This document shows positions 1 through 8,814 of a DNA stretch of 64,000 bases, one piece after another. The stretch's first letter is position 1; the number at the start of each line of letters is the position of its first letter. Origin of the DNA: CAZSDU01 sp963662525 (GTDB taxonomy: Bacteria; Bacteroidota; Bacteroidia; Bacteroidales; FEN-979); NCBI GenBank assembly GCA_963662525.1, contig OY759717.1, positions 2,046,001-2,110,000 of the forward strand. The letters are read 5' to 3'. Under the pieces are notes generated by a model that worked only from the letters and a program-made list of their open reading frames with translations, was not told the origin of the DNA and ran no database searches. Position numbers and translations under genes: made by a program.

Positions 1-1646
1 ATTAATTCATTGAAATGATATTGGCCAGCAGGAGGGTTATCGGTTTCCTCTCCGGCGATTTTTTGCATGAGGTTTCGTAAATCTTTTTGAAGAACCGGCT
101 TGAAGAGGGAGAATTTAATGCCATAGGATTGGATTTTCCGGCTGGAATGAAGCGATTTATTGTCGGTCATAATGACAAAATCCGGATTTGAGTCAGCAGG
201 TAGAACATCTTTGATCATTTCATGAAGCAGATAACCTCTTTGACGCTGAAGCTCCTGATCGATAAAAATTATACTGAATTGTTCTCCGGAGGAATTGGTA
301 ATTAGCTTCAAGGCATTATCAGCTGAATCTGAAGTGCTTGTCTTCAATTTCCAGAAATGGAAGAAATCATTTATCTGATGATTATGCTCTTTATGTGAAT
401 CAATGATCAGGATCCGGGCGTTTGTTATTTTATCATTTTTTTTCAGATTCCAGCTTGTATCCAGATCACCACCTTTTTTCATGGTAATGGTAAAGAAAAA
501 CCTGCTTCCCCTACCAACGTTACTTATGACCTCAATCTTACTGCCCATAAGTTCTACCAGCCGTTGCGAAATAGTCAGCCCCAGCCCTGTTCCCCCATAA
601 TTTCGGGAAGTGGATAATTCGGCTTGTGAATAAGATTCAAAAAGTTGGCTGATTTTTTCATTGGGAATACCGATACCGGTGTCGGTTACTTCGAATTCAA
701 TGTCAACGGATTGTTCTTCCTGTTTTTTAAGCCTAAGATTCAGGGTTACACCTCCTTCTTCCGTAAATTTAATGGCATTACCAAGCAGGTTGATCAAGAC
801 CTGACGGATGCGGGTAGGATCCCCATATACAAGGTCAGGCATATCGGCTGGATGCAGGCATAAAAAGTTGAGTTTTTTTTGTAAAGTTTTTACGGATAGA
901 AGCCGGACAACTTTTTCCATCATTCCACGAAGGCTAAATTCAATTTCTTCAATTTCAAGCTTATCGGCTTCAATTTTTGAAATGTCAAGGATCTCATTGA
1001 TGATTTCCAGCAAAGATTCGCTGCTTTGCTTGATATCTGTCAGGTGTTCAAAATACTGTTCCGGGATATCCTGATCCATCAGAATGAGATCTGTCATACC
1101 AATAATCCCATTCAGAGGTGTGCGGATTTCGTGACTCATGCTTGCCAGGAATGAACTTTTTGCCAGGGTTGCCTCTTCCGCAATGCGCTTAGCCAAATTC
1201 AGTTCTTCAATGGTTTTCTGAAGCTGCTTGGTGGTCACTTGAAGGGCATGTTTTTGTTTGAAGAAATCGATATAAGCCCGGATCTTATTCTGGAGTATTT
1301 TCCGATCAAGAGGTTTATAAAGATAGTCAACAGCACCCGTTTCATAACCACGGAAAATTTGTTTTGGCTGACGGAAAGTGGCAGTAATGAATATGATCGG
1401 AATGCTCTTGGTTCGTTCACTTCCACGCATCAGTTCTGCCGTTTCAAAGCCATCCATCCCGGGCATGTTGACATCCAGCAGAACAAGCGATATTTCGTAT
1501 TCCAGCATCAGGCTCAGGGCTTCATTCCCCGATAATGCTTTGATGATGTTCAATTCCTGACTATTGATAATACTTTCAAGGGTAAGTAGGTTTTCCGGCC
1601 GGTCGTCAACAATTAAAATATTAAATTTTTCCTGTTCCTGCTCCAT
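1..1646 (-). CDS. Hybrid sensor histidine kinase/response regulator, 3'-truncated by the window edge
   Basis: I translated this frame from ATG at 1646 leftwards; it stays open to base 1 (548 codons). Residues 7-125 are a receiver domain with acidic pair D14/D15, phosphoacceptor D58 in DVNMPGMDG, T88 and K111. A short coiled linker (about 130-165) leads to a HisKA motif SHEIRTPLNGI with H172. A HATPase follows with N-box LINLLGNAIKF (about 285-294), DTGIGI (322-327) and GGTGLGLTIS (351-360). After about 405 a second receiver-like region begins and is cut off. No transmembrane segment is present, so it should be cytoplasmic and take its input from another protein. A minus-strand TACATTTG box at 1674-1681 fits a promoter. 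Family is certain; the signal is unknown. Confidence 0.93.
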   Translation of the reverse strand, partial: MEQEQEKFNILIVDDRPENLLTLESIINSQELNIIKALSGNEALSLMLEYEISLVLLDVNMPGMDGFETAELMRGSERTKSIPIIFITATFRQPKQIFRGYETGAVDYLYKPLDRKILQNKIRAYIDFFKQKHALQVTTKQLQKTIEELNLAKRIAEEATLAKSSFLASMSHEIRTPLNGIIGMTDLILMDQDIPEQYFEHLTDIKQSSESLLEIINEILDISKIEADKLEIEEIEFSLRGMMEKVVRLLSVKTLQKKLNFLCLHPADMPDLVYGDPTRIRQVLINLLGNAIKFTEEGGVTLNLRLKKQEEQSVDIEFEVTDTGIGIPNEKISQLFESYSQAELSTSRNYGGTGLGLTISQRLVELMGSKIEVISNVGRGSRFFFTITMKKGGDLDTSWNLKKNDKITNARILIIDSHKEHNHQINDFFHFWKLKTSTSDSADNALKLITNSSGEQFSIIFIDQELQRQRGYLLHEMIKDVLPADSNPDFVIMTDNKSLHSSRKIQSYGIKFSLFKPVLQKDLRNLMQKIAGEETDNPPAGQYHFNEL

Positions 1647-1720
1647 AATAAAAACTGACTTATGTGTTAAGTACAAATGTATTATAATTTACCGACTCAT
1701 CGATTGAAAATTGAATTATT

Positions 1721-1752
1721 TTTGCCATAAGTAAATGTGACTGTTAATTTTG
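1721..1752 (+). promoter_or_regulatory. Bacteroidota-type promoter (-33 TTTG, -7 TAATTTTG) for the MFS transporter
   Basis: TTTG at 1721-1724 and TAATTTTG at 1745-1752 are separated by 20 nt, matching the Bacteroidota housekeeping promoter pattern TTTG-N19-21-TAnnTTTG. The start codon lies only 13 nt after the -7 box, so the leader would be very short. Confidence 0.6.
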
Positions 1753-1765
1753 TAAAGTATTTTGT

Positions 1766-3103
1766 ATGGCACAGACAAGTAGGGGCAACTACATACTTTC
1801 TATCACCATTATTGGCGTTTTCTTTTTCATTTTCGGCTTTGTGACCTGGCTCAATGGAGTGCTGATTCCCTACCTGAAAATCGCTTGTGAATTATCCAAT
1901 TTCCAGGCATTATTTGTCGCGTTTTCATTTTACATTTCTTATACGGTTATGGCCTTACCCTCTTCCTGGGTGTTGAAGAAAACAGGATTTAAACGTGGAA
2001 TGACCGTGGGATTATGGGTTATGGCTCTGGGTACTCTGATTTTTATTCCCGCTGCCCTGATGCGAACGTATTCAGTTTTTCTTCTGGGTTTATTTGTTTT
2101 AGGTACTGGTTTGGCCGTATTGCAAACAGCTTCTAATCCCTATATCACCATTATTGGTCCCAGGGAAACCGCTGCCCGCCGCATCAGCATCATGGGGATT
2201 TGCAATAAACTGGCCGGGACAATTGCCCCTTTAATTCTCGTTTATTATATTTTAAATGATGGAGATGCTTTTATCCAAAACCTGAAAACTCTGGATGAAA
2301 CTGCAAAACAGCTTGCCCTTGATGGTCTGGCAAAACGCGTCATCGGTCCATATTTGGTAATGACCGCCATTTTGTTTATTTTGGGATTATTTATCCGCTA
2401 TACTCCCCTTCCCGAAATCGAAAGCGAAAATGACACTGAATCTGATTCCGGATATGCGGATTCAAAAACCAATATATTCCAATTTCCTCAGCTGATTCTT
2501 GGGGTTATAGCTCTTTTCTTTTATGTAGGGGTAGAAGTTATTGCAGGGGACACCATCATTCGTTACGGGCATTCTATTGGGGTTCCACTTGCATCAGCAA
2601 AATATTTCACTTCAATGGTATTGATTGCCATGGTTCTTGGTTACATTTTAGGAATTCTTATTATCCCGAGACTCTTATCGCAAAAGACTGCTTTAGCCTG
2701 TTGTGGAATGCTTGGGATAATTTTTACCATGCTGGCAATTTTAATTCCGGTAAGCGCACAGGTTTCATTACCATTTCTTGATCTGATGACCCTTCAGAAA
2801 GTCATCATTGTTTTACCTTATTCCGTCCTCTTTATTGCTTTACTGGGTCTTGCTAATGCCCTGGTCTGGCCGGCAATCTGGCCATTGGCCATTCATGATC
2901 TTGGGAAATTCATTAAAACCGGATCTGCCTTGCTTATCATGGGGATAGCCGGGGGAGCAATAATGCCCTTGATCTGGGGATATTTATCGGATGTGTGGAC
3001 ATCTCAACAGGCTTATCTGCTTGCAATACCATGTTATCTGTTTATTATTTACTATGCCCTGGCCGGACACAAATTGAGGACCTGGGAAAAACTTACATCA
3101 TGA
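1766..3103 (+). CDS. Sugar MFS transporter, FucP/GluP (glucose/galactose) family
   Basis: This 445-residue protein has about 12 hydrophobic segments, the usual MFS number and length. The opening segment with FGFVTWLNGVLIPYLK and the later LQTASNPYITIIGP are characteristic of the fucose/glucose/galactose:H+ symporter branch. It should sit in the inner membrane and import a monosaccharide by proton symport; the exact sugar cannot be read from sequence. A good promoter lies directly upstream. The stop overlaps the next start in ATGA, so the transporter and the nucleotidyltransferase are probably translated together and act on the same sugar. Confidence 0.88.
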   Translation: MAQTSRGNYILSITIIGVFFFIFGFVTWLNGVLIPYLKIACELSNFQALFVAFSFYISYTVMALPSSWVLKKTGFKRGMTVGLWVMALGTLIFIPAALMRTYSVFLLGLFVLGTGLAVLQTASNPYITIIGPRETAARRISIMGICNKLAGTIAPLILVYYILNDGDAFIQNLKTLDETAKQLALDGLAKRVIGPYLVMTAILFILGLFIRYTPLPEIESENDTESDSGYADSKTNIFQFPQLILGVIALFFYVGVEVIAGDTIIRYGHSIGVPLASAKYFTSMVLIAMVLGYILGILIIPRLLSQKTALACCGMLGIIFTMLAILIPVSAQVSLPFLDLMTLQKVIIVLPYSVLFIALLGLANALVWPAIWPLAIHDLGKFIKTGSALLIMGIAGGAIMPLIWGYLSDVWTSQQAYLLAIPCYLFIIYYALAGHKLRTWEKLTS

Positions 3104-4008
3104 AACCGACTTTATTAATTCTTGCTGCCGGAATGGGTAGCCGTTACGGAGGGTTAAAACAGCTTGACCGGATTGGTCCAACGGGTGAAACAATCATCGA
3201 TTATTCTATTTATGATGCATTACATGCTGGTTTTAACAAAATATTGTTTATCATCAAGGAAAGCATTGAACAGGATTTCAAGGAAACATTTGTAGAAAAA
3301 CTGAGAGATTTGGTTGAAATCGATTATGTTTTCCAGGAGACCTGGATGGTCCCTGAAGGGATTATGATCAATGATGAACGTCAGAAGCCCTGGGGCACAG
3401 GTCATGCAGTAATGATGGCTGAAAATAAAATTGAAGGACCATACGCTGTAATCAATGCCGATGATTTCTATGGGAGGGAAGCTTATATCGCCCTTGCTGA
3501 GTATTACAAAGGATGGGAAAAAGGGAATGACAACGATTATTGTATGGTCGGCTTTCATTTGGCCAATACCCTTTCTGAATTCGGAGCCGTATCAAGAGGA
3601 GTGTGTAAGATCAATACGGCATCGGAGCTGGTCGATGTGATAGAGCGCACTCATATCGAGAAAAGAGATGATCGCATCATTTTCAAAGAAGATAGCGGGA
3701 TGATGATGGAAATTCCGGAAGAAACGGTTGTTTCTATGAATTTCTGGGGATTTACCCCATCTTTTTTCCGTCAGTTGAACATTGGTTTTTCAGAATTTAT
3801 CAGGAAAAATGCGGAAAATCCTAAAGCGGAATTTTATATTCCGAGCGTGGTAAATCAATTGATCAAATCAGGGGAAGCCAAAGTCAAGGTGCTCAATTGT
3901 CATGGAAAGTGGTTTGGTATGACTTATAAAGAGGATCGCCCGGTGGTCATTAAGAGCATTCGTGAGCTGGTGAAACATAAGATTTATCCCGAAAAACTAT
4001 GGGGATAA
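3100..4008 (+). CDS. Sugar-phosphate nucleotidyltransferase family protein
   Basis: The protein is 302 residues when started at ATG 3100, which overlaps the transporter stop by 4 nt. A longer frame begins at 2995 but lies inside the transporter and adds nonsense residues. The N-terminus carries the nucleotidyltransferase signature LAAGMGSRYGGLKQ (8-21) and later VINADDFYG, the metal-binding Asp segment of NDP-sugar pyrophosphorylases. It probably activates a hexose-1-phosphate with UTP or another NTP in the cytoplasm. The sugar and nucleotide are not determined; coupling to a GluP-type importer suggests glucose, galactose or an N-acetylhexosamine. No kinase gene follows, so the phosphorylation step must be encoded elsewhere (a ROK kinase lies at 58347-59450, but far away). 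Confidence 0.8.
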   Translation: MKPTLLILAAGMGSRYGGLKQLDRIGPTGETIIDYSIYDALHAGFNKILFIIKESIEQDFKETFVEKLRDLVEIDYVFQETWMVPEGIMINDERQKPWGTGHAVMMAENKIEGPYAVINADDFYGREAYIALAEYYKGWEKGNDNDYCMVGFHLANTLSEFGAVSRGVCKINTASELVDVIERTHIEKRDDRIIFKEDSGMMMEIPEETVVSMNFWGFTPSFFRQLNIGFSEFIRKNAENPKAEFYIPSVVNQLIKSGEAKVKVLNCHGKWFGMTYKEDRPVVIKSIRELVKHKIYPEKLWG

Positions 4009-4091
4009 TCAAATTTTTCACGCGCTCCTGCGTTAATAACACGCTGAAATCAATAAAAACACTAATTTTGTTAAGGTAAAAACGCAATCCT

Positions 4092-4787
4092 ATGAACCAA
4101 AATAAATTATTCCCACGCTCGATAATCATAATCTTTTCTTTCATTTTTATCTTTTCATCAAATCCGGGACAATCCCAGGTGGTTAATGAATCGGCAAAAA
4201 AGAAGATCAGCATTGGGGTTGGCATGTTTACAGATATCTGGCAAAACCTTCCGGCCGGGATTAAAACAAGAACAATTAATCAGGGAGTTAACGTTTTTGC
4301 CACCTATAACCTGGCTTTTGGAAAAAGTAATTTTAGCTTTGCCGTCGGGTTAGGGATCAGGGTTCAGAATATGTACGGAAATTTCCAGGTTAAAGGATAT
4401 AATGATTCCATTCAACTAGCTAGAATCCCTGATTCCATAAGCTATCAGCGCAGCAAACTGGTGTTGCCTTACCTGGAACTCCCCATTGAATTTCGGTTTA
4501 AGACTAAATACAAACTGGCCATTGGTCTTGGATTCAAGGTGGGGTATATGTTACCTGCCCACACCAAATGGGTGGGTGAAGATTACCTGTTCAATACTAC
4601 TGATAAATTAAGGGTTTCATTCCGTGATGTAAAATATCTTGAAAAGTTCAGCTATGGCCCGACTTTCCGTATCGGCTATAAGTGGTTTCACCTGAATGCC
4701 TATTATTCGCTTTCAAATATTTTCACAAAAAACAGGGGACCTCAGATTTCCCCGATTTCTGTTGGATTTCTCCTGATGCCATTCTGA
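4092..4787 (+). CDS. Outer-membrane beta-barrel protein, PorT-like small barrel
   Basis: The 231-residue protein begins with a hydrophobic signal peptide ending near SNPGQSQ. The rest is alternating amphipathic strands with many aromatic and glycine residues (for example FSFAVGLGIRVQNMYG and ISPISVGFLLMPF at the C-terminus), typical of 8-10-strand outer-membrane barrels of the OMP_b-brl/PorT type. No enzyme motif is visible. A TAATTTTG -7 box lies at 4063-4070, 21 nt before the start, but without a clear -33 match. It ends directly against the next gene, which is convergent with no spacing. Its role beyond being an outer-membrane protein is unknown. Confidence 0.65.
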   Translation: MNQNKLFPRSIIIIFSFIFIFSSNPGQSQVVNESAKKKISIGVGMFTDIWQNLPAGIKTRTINQGVNVFATYNLAFGKSNFSFAVGLGIRVQNMYGNFQVKGYNDSIQLARIPDSISYQRSKLVLPYLELPIEFRFKTKYKLAIGLGFKVGYMLPAHTKWVGEDYLFNTTDKLRVSFRDVKYLEKFSYGPTFRIGYKWFHLNAYYSLSNIFTKNRGPQISPISVGFLLMPF

Positions 4788-5399
4788 TCAGAGCAGCACC
4801 ATCAGCGCGGTCAGAACTCCTGCTCCCACAAAAAAACCGGAGTATATTTCGGTTGGTTGGTGGGAGTTTGATTTTAGCCTGGCAAAACCTACCAGTCCGG
4901 ATAAAAGCAATCCGGCAAAAAACAGATTCAAAAAGTGGAGCCCATAGTTTAGAGATAATCCCAGGAGCAACCCGGAGAAGCTGCCCATCCCCAGCATATG
5001 CAAGCTGATTTTTTTATAAAATGTTATCACCAAAGCCAGAATTGCCAGCAAAGTTGCACCCAGCATATAATAACTGAAAAAAGAGGCAAATTGTACTCCT
5101 TTTAAAAGGTAATAGGTCAGATAATAGAATATGGCGATACAAAGCAAGGGGAAAATACGTTCTTCTTTTTGTTCCAGGTAAAAAGAAGTAATAATCTTCA
5201 GGCGGTACAGGAAAAATATCACGATGAGAGGGAAACAAACCGTAGTTAAAAATACTATTCCCAGAAGGACAAATTTAAAACGAATAGGTATCAACAGGGC
5301 GAAAAAAGAGTCCAATCCCAGAAAAAGTAACAGAATATAAAACGGAACCAGCAGCGGGTGGAATAGATATGAAATTCCACGGGCTATTTTATCTGACAT
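4788..5399 (-). CDS. Integral membrane protein, degenerate PAP2-like
   Basis: This 203-residue protein has about six hydrophobic helices. The segment KISLHMLGMGSFSG (about 130-143) and the later RLKSNSHQPTEIYSGF sit where PAP2 phosphatases have SGH and SRxxxxxHxxxD motifs, but they match only partly. I read it as a PAP2-superfamily relative of uncertain activity in the inner membrane; a catalytic phosphatase is possible but not shown. It lies 16 nt downstream of rpoN on the same strand and is probably cotranscribed with it. Its stop codon abuts the stop of the convergent barrel gene (TGA at 4785-4787, then TCA at 4788-4790). Confidence 0.6.
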   Translation of the reverse strand: MSDKIARGISYLFHPLLVPFYILLLFLGLDSFFALLIPIRFKFVLLGIVFLTTVCFPLIVIFFLYRLKIITSFYLEQKEERIFPLLCIAIFYYLTYYLLKGVQFASFFSYYMLGATLLAILALVITFYKKISLHMLGMGSFSGLLLGLSLNYGLHFLNLFFAGLLLSGLVGFARLKSNSHQPTEIYSGFFVGAGVLTALMVLL

Positions 5400-5415
5400 A
5401 AGGGTGATTTATTAA

Positions 5416-6912
5416 TTATAATTCTTTTCTCAGCCGGGCAACCGGGATGTTGAGTTGCTTGCGATACTTGGCAATAGTCCGACGTGCAATGCTATAACCC
5501 TTTGTTTTCAGGAGGTCCATCAGTTCATCATCGGTCAGGGGAGTGTTTTTATTCTCAACCAGGATGATATCGGTAAGAATTTTTTTTATTTCCCTGGTGG
5601 ATATTTCTTCCCCTTTGGTGTTTTGCATGGATTCAGAAAAGAAACTTTTCAGAAGGAATGTTCCGAAAGGAGTTTGAACATATTTGCTGTTGGCTACCCT
5701 TGATATTGTGGAGATATCCAGCCCGACCAGGGTGGCAATATCCTTTAGAATCATAGGACGAAGCTTGGTGTCATCACCACTGAGAAAATATTCTCTCTGA
5801 TAATCCATGATGGCTTTCATCGTCGTGTAGAGCGTTTCCTGGCGTTGTTTTATGGCTTCGATAAATCCCTTTGCGGAATCTATCTTTTGTTTTATAAATG
5901 TCAATGCTGCTTTCTCTGAATTGCTTATGGTTTTTTTATTTCCGCTATATTCCCGCATCATTTCCAGGTAATCGTGGTTTAAAATCAATTCAGGAGTGTT
6001 GCGGGAATTGAGCATTAGCTCCAGAGTATTGTCCTGGTTTGAAATAGTGAAATCCGGAACAATATAATGGCTGATCCTGGAAACCTCTGAAATGGCGGCA
6101 CCTGGTTTTGGGTTGAGGGTTTGAATTTCTTCAATGGATTCTTTTAATTCTTCTTCAGAGATGTTCCCTTTTTGCAGAATTTTTTCATAATGTTTCTTGC
6201 TGAATTCGTCAAAATAAAACTTCAAAATCACTTCAGCCAGATCGGTGGCATAGGTCCGGTTGATTTTAGAATGAAGCTGAAGCAACAGGCACTCCTGGAG
6301 AGTTCTTGCGCCAATGCCCGGAGGATCAAATGTTTGCACAACCCTGAGAACTTCAAGAATCTCCTGGGGTGTAGCTTCAACGTTTTGATTAAAAGCAAGA
6401 TCATCAACCAGGGCGTGAATTTCCCTTCGTAAATATCCGGCTTCATCCAGGTTGCCAATCAGGGTAGAGGCAATAATAAATTGTTTATCCGTAAATTGAT
6501 GTAATCCAATCTGGGAGATTAAATAATCCTGAAAACTGATCCCGGATGCAATGGGGATATCCCTGCTTTCATTATCCGGGCTTTTATTATCTGCAATCAA
6601 TTTATATCCGGGAATTTCGTCCTCATCCATATAATCCTCAAAGGAAAACTCATCCTCAGAGGATGCTATGGGTTCAGCATCATCGCGGAACTCATCTTCA
6701 TCTGAATCAACAGATTCAAGGGTGGGCTCATCAAGGAGATTCTCCTGCTCATCTTCTTCCCTGCTGGCTTCTTCCAGGGCTGGGTTTTCTTCGATTTCCT
6801 GCTTGATACGCTGTTCAAGTGAAAGAAGGGGGACCTGAAGTAAACGCATAACCAAGACCTGTTGAGGAGAAAGCTTCTGGGTAAGCCGCTGCTGAAGTTT
6901 CTGGTTAAGCAT
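5416..6912 (-). CDS. rpoN: RNA polymerase sigma-54 factor
   Basis: The protein is 498 residues from ATG 6912 (MLNQKLQQRL...). Six extra upstream residues are possible but poorly supported, and a TATATTTG box at 6919-6926 lies within them. The N-terminal region is Gln/Leu-rich (QKLSPQQVLVMRLLQVP), the activator-contact region. An acidic linker (about 50-110) follows, then the core-binding domain, and a helix-turn-helix including LVGLDISTISRVANSKY. The C-terminus has the RpoN box ARRTIAKYRKQL near residue 480, one step from the canonical ARRTVAKYREML. It directs polymerase to -24/-12 promoters and needs AAA+ activators, none of which are in this window. Confidence 0.97.
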   Translation of the reverse strand: MLNQKLQQRLTQKLSPQQVLVMRLLQVPLLSLEQRIKQEIEENPALEEASREEDEQENLLDEPTLESVDSDEDEFRDDAEPIASSEDEFSFEDYMDEDEIPGYKLIADNKSPDNESRDIPIASGISFQDYLISQIGLHQFTDKQFIIASTLIGNLDEAGYLRREIHALVDDLAFNQNVEATPQEILEVLRVVQTFDPPGIGARTLQECLLLQLHSKINRTYATDLAEVILKFYFDEFSKKHYEKILQKGNISEEELKESIEEIQTLNPKPGAAISEVSRISHYIVPDFTISNQDNTLELMLNSRNTPELILNHDYLEMMREYSGNKKTISNSEKAALTFIKQKIDSAKGFIEAIKQRQETLYTTMKAIMDYQREYFLSGDDTKLRPMILKDIATLVGLDISTISRVANSKYVQTPFGTFLLKSFFSESMQNTKGEEISTREIKKILTDIILVENKNTPLTDDELMDLLKTKGYSIARRTIAKYRKQLNIPVARLRKEL

Positions 6913-7056
6913 AGAAAACAAATATAGCAATTAATATCAAAATCGGTATCTAAAAATCGGTGAAAAAAACTTTCCTGACCTTAAAAACCGACCATCTGTC
7001 TAATATATCATGAAGGATCACAGGATTTGAATAATTTTACCGAAAATTCAGGCCGG

Positions 7057-8091
7057 ATGTTTAAATTTCGTGAGATACCTTCAAGGAAGTACACCCTGGT
7101 AATTCATCTTCTTATCTGGATCTCTTTTTTCTTCGTTCCTTTATTATTCATTGAATCCGGCCCGGGGAGATTGCGCTTTATGGTCATGGGATGGTTCATG
7201 CTGCTTCTGATGGCTGGATATTTTTACCTGAATTATCTGTACCTCATTCCCCGTTTTCTCCTACAAAAAAAAACGCTACTGTACTTTTTTTTACTTATAA
7301 CGGCACTGCTTTTAATTGGGCTCATTCACCTGGGGTATATTTATTCTGTTGGTAACCTGATCGATCACCGGCATCGCCCTCCAGTTTTTCATATTGCTTT
7401 AACACCCTTATATCCCTCCTTACTTGCATTTGCATTGAGTACTGCAATCAGGATTACCGGAGAGTGGTTTAAAGCAGACAAGCAGAAAAAAGAGATGGAA
7501 GCGGAAAAACTTTCTTCTGAACTCGCTTTTCTGAAATCCCAGGTCAACCCACATTTTTTATTCAATATTCTGAATAATATCTGTTCTCTGGCCCGGAAAA
7601 AATCAGACGATACAGAGAATGCCATCATCAAACTGGCCCAGATTATGCGCTACATGCTCCAGGATTCAAAGGATGAGAAGGTATCACTCGAAAAAGAAAT
7701 TGAGTACCTTCAAAATTATATTGAACTTCAGCGCTTACGAATTGCTGATCCCGTAAAAATTAAGTTCACATGCGAAGGTCAGATTGAATTAATCATGCTT
7801 GAACCCCTTTTATTAATTCCATTTATTGAAAATGCTTTCAAGCATGGTATAAGTTATCTTGAAGATTCATCGATTGATATCCTCATCAGGGTGGAAAAAA
7901 ACAGACTGGTTCTCCAGGTGGAGAATAAAATCGTCAGACAGGATCACAGCCTGTCTTCACAAGGATCGGGGATAGGTCTGAAAAATGTTATCCGACGGCT
8001 GAATTTATTATACCCGGATATGCATTCACTGACCATTACCGATAATGGCGAAAGGTACATGATTGAACTTTGTATTCGTTTTTCCCTATGA
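7057..8091 (+). CDS. LytS-type sensor histidine kinase (His_kinase PF06580 family)
   Basis: The protein is 344 residues from ATG 7057; an in-frame TTG at 7027 would add ten residues. Four transmembrane segments (about 13-32, 42-68, 74-96, 114-134) precede a short coiled linker and a kinase core of the LytS/YehU kind. The phosphoacceptor is H166 in SQVNPHFLFNILNNI, the N-box is IPFIENAFKHG (about 256-266), and GSGIGLKNVIRRL ends the ATP lid. It should autophosphorylate and pass phosphate to the LytTR regulator whose ATG overlaps its stop by 4 nt. It heads a six-gene run that ends with MacAB-TolC, so envelope stress or an exported compound is a plausible signal. Confidence 0.9.
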   Translation: MFKFREIPSRKYTLVIHLLIWISFFFVPLLFIESGPGRLRFMVMGWFMLLLMAGYFYLNYLYLIPRFLLQKKTLLYFFLLITALLLIGLIHLGYIYSVGNLIDHRHRPPVFHIALTPLYPSLLAFALSTAIRITGEWFKADKQKKEMEAEKLSSELAFLKSQVNPHFLFNILNNICSLARKKSDDTENAIIKLAQIMRYMLQDSKDEKVSLEKEIEYLQNYIELQRLRIADPVKIKFTCEGQIELIMLEPLLLIPFIENAFKHGISYLEDSSIDILIRVEKNRLVLQVENKIVRQDHSLSSQGSGIGLKNVIRRLNLLYPDMHSLTITDNGERYMIELCIRFSL

Positions 8092-8813
8092 TACGCTGTC
8101 TGGCCATCGATGATGAAAAACTCGCCCTGGATCTTATCGAGGATAATATCGGGAAAGTGCCATTTCTTCAACTGGTGAATACGTGCAGGAGCGCTTTTAA
8201 TGCCATGGAGATTCTCCGCTCCGGGAAAATTGATTTGATTTTTCTTGACATCCAAATGCCCGATGTTTCGGGCATCCAACTGTTGAAAAGCCTGAAAGAA
8301 AAACCCCTGGTTATTATCACAACCGCTTATTCAAATTATGCCCTGGAAGGATACAACCTTGATGTGATGGATTATTTACTGAAGCCATACACATTTGAAC
8401 GGTTTCTGAAAGCAGTAAACAAGGCCAGGGAATACCTGGATATGCGCGAAAATCTCCTGGTGACGGAGTATATAAAAACGAACTCAGCTTCAGATTACTT
8501 GTTTGTTCGTGCCGATTATAAACTCGTGAAAATTGACCTGAAAAATATACTCTATGTTGAAGGCCTTGGGGATTATGTAAAAATCTACACGGGAGAAAAA
8601 CCCATCCTGACCCAGATGAGTATGAAAGCCATGGAGGAAAAACTGCCGCCTTTAAATTTTATCCGGGTTCATCGTTCTTTTATCGTGGCCTTCAGTAAAA
8701 TAGAGTATATACAAAAGCAACAACTGGGAATTGCCAATCGTGAAATTCCAATCAGCGATCATTACCGCGACCAACTTTTCATGATGATTAATCAATCCAA
8801 AACAGAAGAATAA
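8088..8813 (+). CDS. LytTR-family response regulator
   Basis: The protein is 241 residues from ATG 8088, which overlaps the kinase stop (ATGA). The receiver domain has the acidic pair D8/D9, phosphoacceptor D54 in FLDIQMPDVSG, the T79 region and K99 in DYLLKP. Residues about 135-238 form a LytTR DNA-binding domain (FVRADYKLVKIDL, ILYVEGLGDYVKIY, FIRVHRSFIVAF). LytTR proteins bind paired direct repeats. Its own stop is one base before the TolC-family start, which strongly suggests that it regulates the efflux genes and possibly its own operon. Confidence 0.93.
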   Translation: MIRCLAIDDEKLALDLIEDNIGKVPFLQLVNTCRSAFNAMEILRSGKIDLIFLDIQMPDVSGIQLLKSLKEKPLVIITTAYSNYALEGYNLDVMDYLLKPYTFERFLKAVNKAREYLDMRENLLVTEYIKTNSASDYLFVRADYKLVKIDLKNILYVEGLGDYVKIYTGEKPILTQMSMKAMEEKLPPLNFIRVHRSFIVAFSKIEYIQKQQLGIANREIPISDHYRDQLFMMINQSKTEE

Positions 8814-8814
8814 A

